This document shows positions 6,966 through 14,899 of a DNA stretch of 37,277 nucleotides, in pieces. The first letter of the stretch is position 1. Each line of letters begins with the position of its first letter. The DNA comes from Clostridiaceae bacterium UBA6085. Lineage in GTDB: Bacteria > Bacillota > Clostridia > Clostridiales > Clostridiaceae. The DNA lies in assembly GCA_002428605.1 (NCBI GenBank), contig DIXH01000082.1, forward strand, positions 1-37,277. The letters are read 5' to 3'. Position numbers and translations under genes: made by a program. The notes under the pieces were generated by a model. It saw only the letters and a list, made by a program, of their open reading frames with translations, did not search any database and was not told the origin of the DNA.

Positions 6966-9062
6966 TTGTCTGAAGTCGTGTTGTCCAGCAGCAATTTCAT
7001 AAACCGGGAGATAAGCTTTCTCGAATTCAACGAGAGGGTCCTTGACGAAGCCCGGAATACCGACAATCCGCTTTTCGAGAGGATCAAGTTTGCTGCGATC
7101 GTCGTGTCGAACCTCGATGAGTTTTACATGATAAGATACGGCTCGCTGTCAGACCAGATACATGCGGGTCTGGAAAGATCGGACCCATCCGGAAGAACAC
7201 CTGTGGAGCAGGCTAAAGACATCAACGAAAGGACCAGGCTCCTTCTCGATGACCTGTATGAGTGCTATACAAGGGACCTAATTCCGGCGCTTTCTGTCCT
7301 CAAGATCAGTTTCCTGAAGCAAACCGAGCTTACAGAAAAGCAAAAGGAATACGTAAGCGACCTTTACTGGGAAAGCATATTCCCGGTGCTTACACCCATG
7401 GTGATCGACTCATCAAGGCCATTCCCACTAATAATGAACAATTCGCTCAACATCGCAATGCTCCTGAAGGAAAAAAAGCCTGAGGGAAGGGAATTTGTCG
7501 GGACCATCCAGGTTCCCTCAGTACTCGACCGCTATCATTTCATACCTTCGGATGAGCCCGGAAGGAAATGCTACATGCTTCTTGAGGACATAATAAAGAT
7601 GAACCTCAAGGACCTCTTCAATTCCCACGAGATCCTGGATTATTCATGCTACAGGATCTCAAGGAACGCCGACCTGGAATATGACGAAGAGGATGCAGAA
7701 GATCTGCTTGAAGTCATCAAGGAGACCCTGAAGCAGAGGAAATGGGGAAGGGTCATCAAGATGGAGGTCGAAAGAGGTGTCTCTTTAAATCTCCTGGGAT
7801 ACCTGAGGGAAGAATTCGAGCTTGGACAGGACAGCATCTTCAGCATCGATGGTCCGCTGGACCTTACATATCTGTTCAAGGTATCGTCAATGCAGGGATT
7901 TGAGCATCTGAAGTTTGAAGAGACCAAGCCGCTTCCTGTGCCGGAGCTTACCTTCAATGAAGACATGTTCCAGAGCATATCAAAGCAGGACGTGCTTGTC
8001 CACCACCCTTATGATTCCTTCGATTCGATAATCAGGTTTGTAAAGAGCGCTGCTGCCGATCCGAATGTCCTTGCAATAAAGCAGACCCTTTACCGCGTGA
8101 GCGGAAGGTCCCCTATTGTTGAAGCCCTTGCCGAGGCTGCGGAGAACGGCAAGCAGGTAACCGTACTTGTTGAGCTTAAAGCGAGATTCGACGAGCAGAA
8201 CAACATCGTCTGGGCAAGAAGGCTTGAGAAGGCCGGGTGCCATGTAATTTACGGGATAGTCGGAATGAAGACACACTGCAAGGCGCTCCTTATCGTAAGA
8301 AGGGAGAACAACAGGATAAAGAGATACGTGCACGTAGGCACAGGAAACTATAACGACGTGACTGCCAGGCTTTATTCAGATGTGGGGCTGTTCAGTGCAA
8401 ACGAGGACCTCGCGACAGATATCTCTGACCTCTTCAACATGCTTTCAGGTCAATACCAGTCGCATATGATGAAGGTCGTGTCGCTGGCTCCCGACAACAT
8501 GCGCAGCTCTCTCATTGCAAGAATTGAGAATGAACGTCGCAATGCCAGGCAGGGGAAGCGATCCCTCATAGTTGCCAAGATGAATTCCCTGGTCGACAAG
8601 GATATCATCAGAAATCTCTACCTTGCTTCACAGGACGGGGTGGAGATCAGGCTCATCATCAGAGGCATATGCTGCCTGAGACCGGGAATAGAGGGAATCA
8701 GTGATAACATCAGGGTGTTCTCAATAGTCGGCAGATTCCTTGAACACTCCAGGATTTTCTACTTCTTCAACGGAGGAAATGAAGACATGCTTATCTCTTC
8801 CGCGGACTGGATGGAAAGGAACCTGAACAAGCGAATCGAACTGATGGTTCCTGTCCGGGACAAGAAATGCAAGGAAAAGCTCAAGGGCATCATAGACTTC
8901 AACCTAAGGGACAACGTCAAGTCAAAGGAGCTTATGCCGGATGGCAAGTACGTGAGGACATTGACCGGTGGCGAAACATTCAATTCACAGGAAGAATTCA
9001 TAGAAAAGACAAGGAAGCGTTTCGAGAAATACAGGAAAAGGGCATCCAAATCAGAATCATAG
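6966..9062 (+). CDS. ppk1: Polyphosphate kinase 1
   Basis: Reversible enzyme that polymerises the gamma phosphate of ATP into polyphosphate, usually membrane-associated. The 698-residue length is typical. The N domain opens with FINREISFLEFNERVLDEA, the family signature. The two catalytic histidines are visible: His437 in MKTHCKALL and His456 in YVHVGTGNYND, with the same 19-residue spacing as His435/His454 of the E. coli enzyme. The chosen start is TTG at 6966, five bases after AGGTGGTGG; an upstream in-frame GTG at 6954 falls inside that ribosome binding site. The gene directly downstream starts 10 bases after the stop with a strong AGGAGGT, so the two are almost certainly cotranscribed. 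The exopolyphosphatase is divergent upstream. Confidence 0.96.
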   Translation: MSEVVLSSSNFINREISFLEFNERVLDEARNTDNPLFERIKFAAIVVSNLDEFYMIRYGSLSDQIHAGLERSDPSGRTPVEQAKDINERTRLLLDDLYECYTRDLIPALSVLKISFLKQTELTEKQKEYVSDLYWESIFPVLTPMVIDSSRPFPLIMNNSLNIAMLLKEKKPEGREFVGTIQVPSVLDRYHFIPSDEPGRKCYMLLEDIIKMNLKDLFNSHEILDYSCYRISRNADLEYDEEDAEDLLEVIKETLKQRKWGRVIKMEVERGVSLNLLGYLREEFELGQDSIFSIDGPLDLTYLFKVSSMQGFEHLKFEETKPLPVPELTFNEDMFQSISKQDVLVHHPYDSFDSIIRFVKSAAADPNVLAIKQTLYRVSGRSPIVEALAEAAENGKQVTVLVELKARFDEQNNIVWARRLEKAGCHVIYGIVGMKTHCKALLIVRRENNRIKRYVHVGTGNYNDVTARLYSDVGLFSANEDLATDISDLFNMLSGQYQSHMMKVVSLAPDNMRSSLIARIENERRNARQGKRSLIVAKMNSLVDKDIIRNLYLASQDGVEIRLIIRGICCLRPGIEGISDNIRVFSIVGRFLEHSRIFYFFNGGNEDMLISSADWMERNLNKRIELMVPVRDKKCKEKLKGIIDFNLRDNVKSKELMPDGKYVRTLTGGETFNSQEEFIEKTRKRFEKYRKRASKSES

Positions 9063-9072
9063 GAGGTGTGTT

Positions 9073-10554
9073 GTGAAGATTTACATTAACCCAAGATACA
9101 AGGACTTTGAAAAGCTGATAAGAAGGATTTCAAATGAAGTGCCGGATATCACAATCAAGACGATGGACTACAAGGGTGGAAAGAAGAAACCAAGCTTCGT
9201 CTTCAGGGACACCTGCTACAGGTTCGAGAAGAAGGGTGAGCTTATAAGCGCCCTCCAGGAGCTTGCCGCATATGCGGCTAAGGGCGGGTTCGACATCAGG
9301 GAGTTGGAGGATACTCCGGATGAAGAGTCAGAATACGCAGAGGATGAGATGTCCTATGAGGATTCTATACCGGTATCAGCAGAAATCACGGAAGATGAAC
9401 TGATGGAGGAAGCCATGGCTGAAATACCTGACACTGCTGATGTGATATCCGATGATGAGCCGGACAGGGGAGACCTTCTTGATGGCTTCGGATACAAAGG
9501 CGAAGAGAATCTCTCCTATGATGATTCAGTCCCTGAAGCAGTGTCAAAGACAGACACTGAGATCATGGAGGAAGCTCTGCTGGAGGCAGATACTGAAGAG
9601 CAAGAGGTGAGTGCTCAAGACAGCGCGGAAAACGGCGACCTGCTGGATGCATTCGACTATAAGGGTGCGGAAGAGGGTGGCTATGAAGAATCAGTGGAGA
9701 ACGTTACGGAAAAGGCTGCAGACCCTGTTGAGGAAGAGGCTCTGAACAAGGCCGGCGATGTGGTTGCGGCAGAGGTGGCTGAGACTGCCGAAGAAAATGG
9801 TAACCTGCTTGACTCCTACGGGTATAGCGGTGGAGATGATTACAGGAGTCCTCTGATGGCAGAATCAACGGATCTCCCTGCTTTTGCTCCAATAAGCCCT
9901 GTCAGCGGCGAGGATTTTGAAAAAGAGGTTGAATACAGCCCTATTCCTACAGCTCAGGTCATGAGTGAAGCTGAGGTCCTGGAAGAGGCTCTTACTGACA
10001 CTCCGGAGACTCAGGATACAAGTGTACTCATTCCTGAGGAGAAGAAGGGGAACCTTCTTGATGACTTCTCCTACATGGAAGATGCATCGCAGTCGTATGA
10101 GGACTCAATCCCTACATTTTCAGGCAAGCCAGAAACCGAGGTCCTGGAGGAAGCGCTTAGCCAGCTTGATGCAGAGCCGGAGACAATCGAGCTCGTCGAA
10201 GCTGAGAAGGGCGACCTTCTCGATGCGTATGACTACAGGGGACAGGATGGAGAGGACTATATCGACCTGGATTCCTTAAAGGGAAAGGCCGAGATGGAGC
10301 TCAGCCCTGAATACCAAGCTGATGCAGAAACCGACAAAAGCAGCTCATTCAGCTATGTGGAGGACACGGGGGATGAGGACATACTGGTGGAGCTTGGCTA
10401 CAAGGAAAGACCCTCCTCACATATTACCGAGGATGATGACACCATAACCCTGGAAATTCCGGTGGAAAAGTACAACCTCGATGACCTGAAGATAAGGATC
10501 AAATTCGGTCACTTCGGTGAACCGGGATCGACCTACGAAATAAGGAAAGACTGA
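9073..10554 (+). CDS. Acidic repeat protein cotranscribed with ppk1, function unknown
   Basis: I do not recognise this 493-residue protein. It has three parts. Residues 1-80 are a compact, basic, mixed alpha/beta-looking domain with a KGGKKKP stretch. Residues 94-390 hold five acidic repeats of about 50 residues: an opening like SYEDSIP, then E(V/L/I)xEEAL, a variable acidic linker, and a closing GDLLDxFxYKG. Residues about 455-493 form a short C-terminal domain (ITLEIPVEKYNLDDL...IKFGHFGE). No signal peptide or membrane helix is seen, so it should be cytoplasmic. It starts at GTG behind AGGAGGT, 10 bases after ppk1, and ends at a strong terminator. The operon position suggests a role in polyphosphate metabolism or granules, possibly as a scaffold or metal/polyphosphate organiser; that is inference only. 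Confidence 0.8.
   Translation: MKIYINPRYKDFEKLIRRISNEVPDITIKTMDYKGGKKKPSFVFRDTCYRFEKKGELISALQELAAYAAKGGFDIRELEDTPDEESEYAEDEMSYEDSIPVSAEITEDELMEEAMAEIPDTADVISDDEPDRGDLLDGFGYKGEENLSYDDSVPEAVSKTDTEIMEEALLEADTEEQEVSAQDSAENGDLLDAFDYKGAEEGGYEESVENVTEKAADPVEEEALNKAGDVVAAEVAETAEENGNLLDSYGYSGGDDYRSPLMAESTDLPAFAPISPVSGEDFEKEVEYSPIPTAQVMSEAEVLEEALTDTPETQDTSVLIPEEKKGNLLDDFSYMEDASQSYEDSIPTFSGKPETEVLEEALSQLDAEPETIELVEAEKGDLLDAYDYRGQDGEDYIDLDSLKGKAEMELSPEYQADAETDKSSSFSYVEDTGDEDILVELGYKERPSSHITEDDDTITLEIPVEKYNLDDLKIRIKFGHFGEPGSTYEIRKD
9352..10242 (+). repeat. Five in-frame repeats of about 150 bases encoding the GDLLD repeat unit
   Basis: Repeat units at residues 94-143, 148-198, 204-253, 288-335 and 341-390 of the ppk1-linked protein. 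Closing motifs are GDLLDGFGYKG, GDLLDAFDYKG, GNLLDSYGYSG, GNLLDDFSYMED and GDLLDAYDYRG. The DNA of the motif differs between copies mainly at synonymous sites, so the repeats are old and kept by protein-level selection. Unit 4 is preceded by a Pro-rich insert. Confidence 0.85.
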
Positions 10555-10571
10555 AGACATGGATAGTCCGG

Positions 10572-10599
10572 AAAAGGTGCACCTGCTGCACCTTTTTTT
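10572..10599 (+). terminator. Rho-independent terminator of the ppk1 operon
   Basis: GGTGCA pairs with TGCACC around a CCTGC loop, flanked by AAAA/TTTT that extends the stem, and followed by seven T. It lies 18 bases after the stop of the acidic repeat gene. Confidence 0.92.
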
Positions 10600-10616
10600 G
10601 TTTTCACCACTCGTGC

Positions 10617-10646
10617 TTCACCAAGGCTGCCGGGCTGTGCTATAAT
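10617..10646 (+). promoter_or_regulatory. SigA-type promoter with extended -10 for the yhaO-yhaN-like operon
   Basis: TTCACC, 18 bases, TATAAT, with TGC directly before the -10 (extended -10). The predicted transcription start is near 10653. This rules out the in-frame ATG at 10646 as the start codon. Confidence 0.75.
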
Positions 10647-10649
10647 TGA

Positions 10650-10667
10650 ATAGAACTGGAGTTCTAT
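10650..10667. promoter_or_regulatory. LexA (SOS box)-like palindrome at the transcription start
   Basis: ATAGAAC-TGGA-GTTCTAT is a perfect 7-4-7 palindrome containing GAAC-N4-GTTC, the core of the Gram-positive LexA/DinR box. It covers the predicted start site of a DNA-repair-type operon. The flanks do not match the Bacillus consensus (CGAAC...GTTYG), so it is a candidate only. Confidence 0.45.
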
Positions 10668-10687
10668 ATTTTTGGAGGTCGATATTA

Positions 10688-11776
10688 TTGGGAAGTGTCA
10701 AAATCGTACAGTCAGGCGACTTCCATCTGGACAGCCCGCTCACATCGCATAAGGGAAATTTCAGGGAGCAGAGAAGAGAAGAGCTTCTTCAGTCCGTCGG
10801 AAGGCTTGTAGCGCATGCGGTGAGCGAAAAGGCGGACCTTCTCCTGCTTGCAGGGGATATATTCGATTCGGCAAGGGTGAGGAAATCCACATTTGATTAC
10901 CTTTCAAGGGTATTCTCACAGTTTCCAGGCCCCATATTCATATCACCGGGCAACCACGATCCCTATGAACCGCAAAGCCCTTATGCCATGGCTGAGCTGC
11001 CTGGGAACGTGAAGGTATTCTCTGATTATGAGGAGGTGTTCCTTCCTGAGCTTGGTGCGGCAGTATGCGGGGCAGGCTTCAGGAATTCAAATGTAAACAG
11101 GAGCCTGCTTGCCGGGATACGGGCACCTCTTTTCGATGGAATAAGGATCCTTGTCATGCATGGCGAAGTGTCGGGGAGCGAAAACCCTTACAATCCGATA
11201 AGGCCAGGTGAAATAGCCGAATCCGGCTTTGATTATGTCGCCCTCGGCCACAGGCATGATTTTTCAGGAATACAAAGAGAGGGTAGGACCTTCTACGGCT
11301 ACGCCGGTATACCTGAAGGCAGGGGATTTGACGAAGCCGGCGCCAGAGGATGCATTACCGGAACAATATCAAGGTCCGGTGTAGACCTTAAGTTCAGGGA
11401 ACTGCCGGGCAGGCAATACCTGGTGGAAGAGGTGGATATCACCGGCGCATCCTCAAGCACGGAGGTGTGCGATATCATATCAGTCAAGGGTGCGCATGAC
11501 CCCCACAGCATAGTCCGGTTTATACTGAAGGGTGAGGTACCAGGTCATTCAACGATTGATGCTTCCATAATAAGGTCCTTTCTGGCCAGGAAGCTTTTTG
11601 ACTGCGAGATCATCGACCGGTCAACGCCTGCTTTTGAATCTGGTGAAGGTAAGGGGCTTCTCGGTATCTTCTCTGCCAGAATGGAAAAGCTCATTTCCGA
11701 AGGCCGTGAGGACAGGGAAATTCTGGATGAGGCAATGAGGCTTGGCACAAGAGCTCTGTGCAAGAGGGATATCTGA
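10688..11776 (+). CDS. Metallophosphoesterase of the SbcD/Mre11 type (YhaO-like)
   Basis: Predicted Mn-dependent DNA nuclease subunit. The calcineurin-like metal motifs appear in order: GDFHLDS near the start, LAGDIFDS, GNHDP, MHGE and GHRH. At 362 residues it fits the YhaO family, the SbcD relatives of Firmicutes. The start is TTG at 10688, 8 bases behind GGAGGT; the frame stays open upstream, but an ATG at 10646 lies inside the promoter. The stop overlaps the next gene by one base in ATGA, as expected for a two-subunit complex. The promoter and a LexA-like palindrome upstream suggest damage-related control. Family confident; substrate inferred. Confidence 0.9.
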   Translation: MGSVKIVQSGDFHLDSPLTSHKGNFREQRREELLQSVGRLVAHAVSEKADLLLLAGDIFDSARVRKSTFDYLSRVFSQFPGPIFISPGNHDPYEPQSPYAMAELPGNVKVFSDYEEVFLPELGAAVCGAGFRNSNVNRSLLAGIRAPLFDGIRILVMHGEVSGSENPYNPIRPGEIAESGFDYVALGHRHDFSGIQREGRTFYGYAGIPEGRGFDEAGARGCITGTISRSGVDLKFRELPGRQYLVEEVDITGASSSTEVCDIISVKGAHDPHSIVRFILKGEVPGHSTIDASIIRSFLARKLFDCEIIDRSTPAFESGEGKGLLGIFSARMEKLISEGREDREILDEAMRLGTRALCKRDI

Positions 11777-14277
11777 TGAGATTGAATCGTATTAAGATCA
11801 CAAGGTTCGGTAGGCTGAAGGACATTGATGTGGAACTGAAGGATGGAATAAACATAATATACGGAGGTAATGAAGCCGGAAAGAGCACCCTGATCAATTT
11901 TCTGGCTGCAGCACTTTATGGGTCACTTGCATCAGCCAAGTCAGGAGGGGAGACTATAAGGAAGCGTTCACTACCATTCGACGGCGGACATGCTGCAGGT
12001 GTGCTGGAGGTTCTGCATGACAATGAGGTATGCATTATCGAAAAGAGACTTGGCACTTCAAGGAAGGAAGACTCTACCCGGTCCTACAGGAAGGAAGACT
12101 TCAGTCAGCTACCATGGGGACAGGAGCCTGGCAGGGATATACTGGGGATCGGCGGCGGTGCGTTCCTGAAGACGCTTTTCATACCACAGTCGGGAGCTGC
12201 CTTCAGCGAAGAGCGCGACGAAGGTCTTGTCCAGAGGCTTGCGAACCTCATTGATACAGGCGATGAGGATGTGTCCTACACCAAGGCTGTTGAGGTCATT
12301 GAGGAGGAGCTGAAGGGCATAAGGAACCAGAGGAGGACCGGAAGCCTAGATTCGATATACCAGAAAAGAGCCATTTTGGCAGAGGAGCTATCATCATCCA
12401 AAAGATGCAAGAAAGATGCACAGGTCCATGAAGAAAGGCTGAAGGCCCTCCTTGATGAGAGGGAGGCACTGAGGAAGGAAATCACAGAGCTTCATTCGGC
12501 AAAGGAAAGGCTCAGACTTGGGAGCATAAGGGAAGAATACTTCCGGCTGAAGGGCATGAAGTCTGAGCTTGAATCGCTAAAGGATTCAAGTATCGAGCTG
12601 GGGTCTGTGCCTGATGACGAAACACTTAAAAGGCTTGAGGAATCTGAATTTGAAATATCAAGGCTCAGGGACGAGCATGAAGCCGCTTCATTGTCCTCAG
12701 TAGAGGCAGACAGGGAACTTACCGCTCTCTCCATGGAACTGGAGAGCTATGGTTGGTTCAGAAGCGCAAGTGATGAATCGCTGAAGGAAATGGTGTCTTT
12801 GGAAAGGGAAATCGCAAGACTTTCGGAAAGGCTCAGAAGCCTTTCACCGGATTCGAGGGAAATGAAGGCGATCTCGGGCAGAAGGGTCGAACTTAAACGT
12901 CTGCTTTCAGACTATGAGAGGGTACTCACGATACTTAAGCCAGGAACTAGGAGCTGGGTCTTCATCCTGCCTTTTGTGTTCCTGTCAGCGGCACTGTTCA
13001 TGCTTTTCAGGGCCGAATATCCTTTTGCCCTGGCAATGGCTGCACTGTGCATATTGTCATACGCCACAGGCAGAAGGATCTCATCCTTGAAAAAACGCAG
13101 GGCCCTGTCGAGGAGCGACATCCTCGAGGATGAGATAATCGTCCTTTCAAAGGAGCTCGGGCTTGATCCCGTGAAGGTCCTGAGGGCCAAGAAGGCCATT
13201 GACATGATGCCGGACGAAGAGGATGCGAAGGAACTGGAGGGAAGGCTGTCAGGTCTTCTCGAGCGCAGGGATTCCGTCCTTGCCGTCTCGCTCAGCAGGG
13301 ATATGGATGACTTCCTCAATCGGTACGACCATGCCAGAACCCTGACCGCGGCTGAAAAGGAGAATGCTGCCAGGAGAGACTCTCTGACGAAAGAGGCAAG
13401 GATAGCCCTTGAAACACTTGAATCAAGGAGCCTGGTCCTTATAGAAGGCCTTGCCAGATTCGGATTCTCAGCTTCCGTGGCAGATACCGGCATATATCTT
13501 GAGTATCTAAGGTCACAGTCGGTCAAAAAGAAGAATTTGGCTGCACGAGAGGAAGCCCTGGACCTTTCGATAAGAAGCCTTATAGGTGACAAGGATGAGA
13601 ATGAGGTGATGAGGGAGCTCGAGCTCATCGATTCACTTGGACTTGAACCCGGAATGACATCCGAGGAGCTGGACAGGCGGCTGAAGGGAAATGCTGAAAG
13701 GGAGGTAGCTCTAACCGAAGCAATCGGTGAAGCTTCAAGGAGCCTTTCTGATGCGACAGCAGGTGCAATGAACCTGATCTCGGCTGAGGATGAGCTCATG
13801 TCCCTTGAAGCCGAGGCCGAAGCCCTTCTAAAAAGGGAAAAGTCCCTTAAGCTTGCTCTTGAGGTGATCAGGGAAAGCTACAGGGAATTCAGGAAAGGCT
13901 ACAGTCCCGAGCTGGACAGGAGAGTGAGCAGGATCTTCAGCGAGATGACAGGTACTGACAGGTCTGTCGGTGTGAGTGAATTCTTCTCCATGGAATACCT
14001 GGAGGATGGATTCAAAAGGGAAGGTGCATTTCTCTCCAAAGGGACATATGAACAGCTGTACCTTTCTCTCAGGCTGGCTACCTGCGACATGATGTTCGGT
14101 GACAGCATGGTCCCCCTGATTATGGACGAACCTTTCGTTCATTATCACAAGGAAAGGCTTGAGAGGGCACTTGACTATCTTGCGGAAAGATCACATGACA
14201 GGCAGTATATCATATTCACATGCCATGAGCGTGAGATCGAATATCTAAAGGATAAGGCAAACGTAATCAGAATCTGA
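11776..14277 (+). CDS. SbcC/Rad50-like ATPase with internal membrane hairpin (YhaN-like)
   Basis: Predicted SMC-like ATPase partner of the upstream nuclease. Residues 1-45 hold the N-terminal ATPase half with Walker A GGNEAGKS at 30-37. Long coiled-coil arms run from about 170 to 390 and 440 to 700. The C-terminal half has LSKGTYEQLYLSLRLA, a signature-like motif, then LIMDEPF near residue 784 (Walker B) and IIFTCHERE. Between the arms, residues about 394-434 form two hydrophobic helices separated by RAEYPF, so the tip of the coiled coil is probably in the membrane. This is known for Bacillus YhaN and is unlike cytoplasmic SbcC with its zinc hook; no CxxC is seen. The ATG overlaps the nuclease stop; a GTG at 11758 inside the previous gene is less likely. 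Confidence 0.9.
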   Translation: MRLNRIKITRFGRLKDIDVELKDGINIIYGGNEAGKSTLINFLAAALYGSLASAKSGGETIRKRSLPFDGGHAAGVLEVLHDNEVCIIEKRLGTSRKEDSTRSYRKEDFSQLPWGQEPGRDILGIGGGAFLKTLFIPQSGAAFSEERDEGLVQRLANLIDTGDEDVSYTKAVEVIEEELKGIRNQRRTGSLDSIYQKRAILAEELSSSKRCKKDAQVHEERLKALLDEREALRKEITELHSAKERLRLGSIREEYFRLKGMKSELESLKDSSIELGSVPDDETLKRLEESEFEISRLRDEHEAASLSSVEADRELTALSMELESYGWFRSASDESLKEMVSLEREIARLSERLRSLSPDSREMKAISGRRVELKRLLSDYERVLTILKPGTRSWVFILPFVFLSAALFMLFRAEYPFALAMAALCILSYATGRRISSLKKRRALSRSDILEDEIIVLSKELGLDPVKVLRAKKAIDMMPDEEDAKELEGRLSGLLERRDSVLAVSLSRDMDDFLNRYDHARTLTAAEKENAARRDSLTKEARIALETLESRSLVLIEGLARFGFSASVADTGIYLEYLRSQSVKKKNLAAREEALDLSIRSLIGDKDENEVMRELELIDSLGLEPGMTSEELDRRLKGNAEREVALTEAIGEASRSLSDATAGAMNLISAEDELMSLEAEAEALLKREKSLKLALEVIRESYREFRKGYSPELDRRVSRIFSEMTGTDRSVGVSEFFSMEYLEDGFKREGAFLSKGTYEQLYLSLRLATCDMMFGDSMVPLIMDEPFVHYHKERLERALDYLAERSHDRQYIIFTCHEREIEYLKDKANVIRI

Positions 14278-14324
14278 ACAAACTTTGAACTTTGACATCG
14301 TTTACCGAATACAGGCTTCAGTTA

Positions 14325-14333
14325 TGTTAAAAT
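14325..14333 (+). promoter_or_regulatory. Extended -10 promoter of the CBS-domain gene
   Basis: TGT-TAAAAT is an extended -10 element 42 bases before the start codon. The only TTGACA nearby (14292-14297) is 30 bases away, too far to pair with it. Confidence 0.45.
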
Positions 14334-14375
14334 GTATCTGAACCTAAGTAAATTAATTTTGAAAGAAGGCAGTTA

Positions 14376-14795
14376 ATGAACATAGCGTTTTTTCTGACAC
14401 CAAAGTCCGAAATCATCTACGAGAACACGGATTCCACCATGAGGCAGGTCCTGGAAAGGATGGAGCATCACAGTTACACCGCGATCCCGATACTTGACAG
14501 GGATGGTAAATACATTGGGACACTGACTGAAGGAGACCTCCTGTGGAAGATAAAAAACACCCCGGGTTTGTCCTTCAGGAACACAAACAAGGTGCTTGTA
14601 AGGGATATCGAAAGAAGAAAGGTCCATGAGGTCGTGACGATCAATGCTGACATCGACAGCATCATAGGTCTTGCACGGAACCAGAATTTCGTGCCTGTAG
14701 TTGATGATGAAGGAGTCTTCATAGGGATCATCAAGCGAAGCGACATAATTGACTACTGCTATACCTTCATCAAGGAAAAGAAAAAGATCGGATGA
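14376..14795 (+). CDS. Stand-alone two-CBS-domain protein
   Basis: 139 residues made almost wholly of a CBS pair, the adenosine-ligand-binding regulatory module. CBS1 covers about 8-65 (MRQVLERMEHHSYTAIPILD, then YIGTLTEGDLLW) and CBS2 about 75-130 (VVTINADIDSIIGLARNQ, then FIGIIKRSDIIDY). No catalytic or transport domain is attached, so it should bind AMP, ATP or a related nucleotide and act on a partner; the partner is not evident. The ribosome binding site AAGAAGG is 6 bases before ATG. It has its own extended -10 promoter and a terminator right behind it, so it is monocistronic. Confidence 0.9.
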   Translation: MNIAFFLTPKSEIIYENTDSTMRQVLERMEHHSYTAIPILDRDGKYIGTLTEGDLLWKIKNTPGLSFRNTNKVLVRDIERRKVHEVVTINADIDSIIGLARNQNFVPVVDDEGVFIGIIKRSDIIDYCYTFIKEKKKIG

Positions 14796-14803
14796 CATCG
14801 GCT

Positions 14804-14836
14804 GAAGCTGAGTTTCTCAGCTTCTTCTCTATTTTT
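14804..14836 (+). terminator. Terminator after the CBS-domain gene
   Basis: GAAGCTGAG pairs perfectly with CTCAGCTTC around TTT, followed by TTCTCTATTTTT. The -35 of the next promoter lies in the T-rich tail. Confidence 0.88.
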
Positions 14837-14853
14837 CGGAATAAATGTATAAT
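14825..14853 (+). promoter_or_regulatory. Promoter for the S1-domain gene operon
   Basis: TTCTCT, 17 bases, TATAAT. The -10 is perfect and the -35 is poor. The position just behind a terminator, ahead of five consecutive plus-strand genes without internal terminators, supports it. Confidence 0.55.
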
Positions 14854-14899
14854 AAGCTTAGTTTATATTAAGGAGACAGCAGGTGCTGTGATTTTAAAG

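Noticed and set aside
12912..13799. Long minus-strand frame of 295 codons opposite the YhaN-like gene
   Set aside because: Its translation is very rich in Ser and low in motif content, the expected mirror of a Glu/Lys/Arg/Leu coiled-coil gene; no ribosome binding site or promoter.
14292..14297. Perfect TTGACA upstream of the CBS gene
   Set aside because: The nearest good -10 is 30 bases away, so it is not a usable -35 for it.
14792..14899. Upstream extension of the S1 gene beginning at an ATG that overlaps the CBS gene stop
   Set aside because: It runs through a terminator and a promoter, and the extra 36 residues do not resemble the family.
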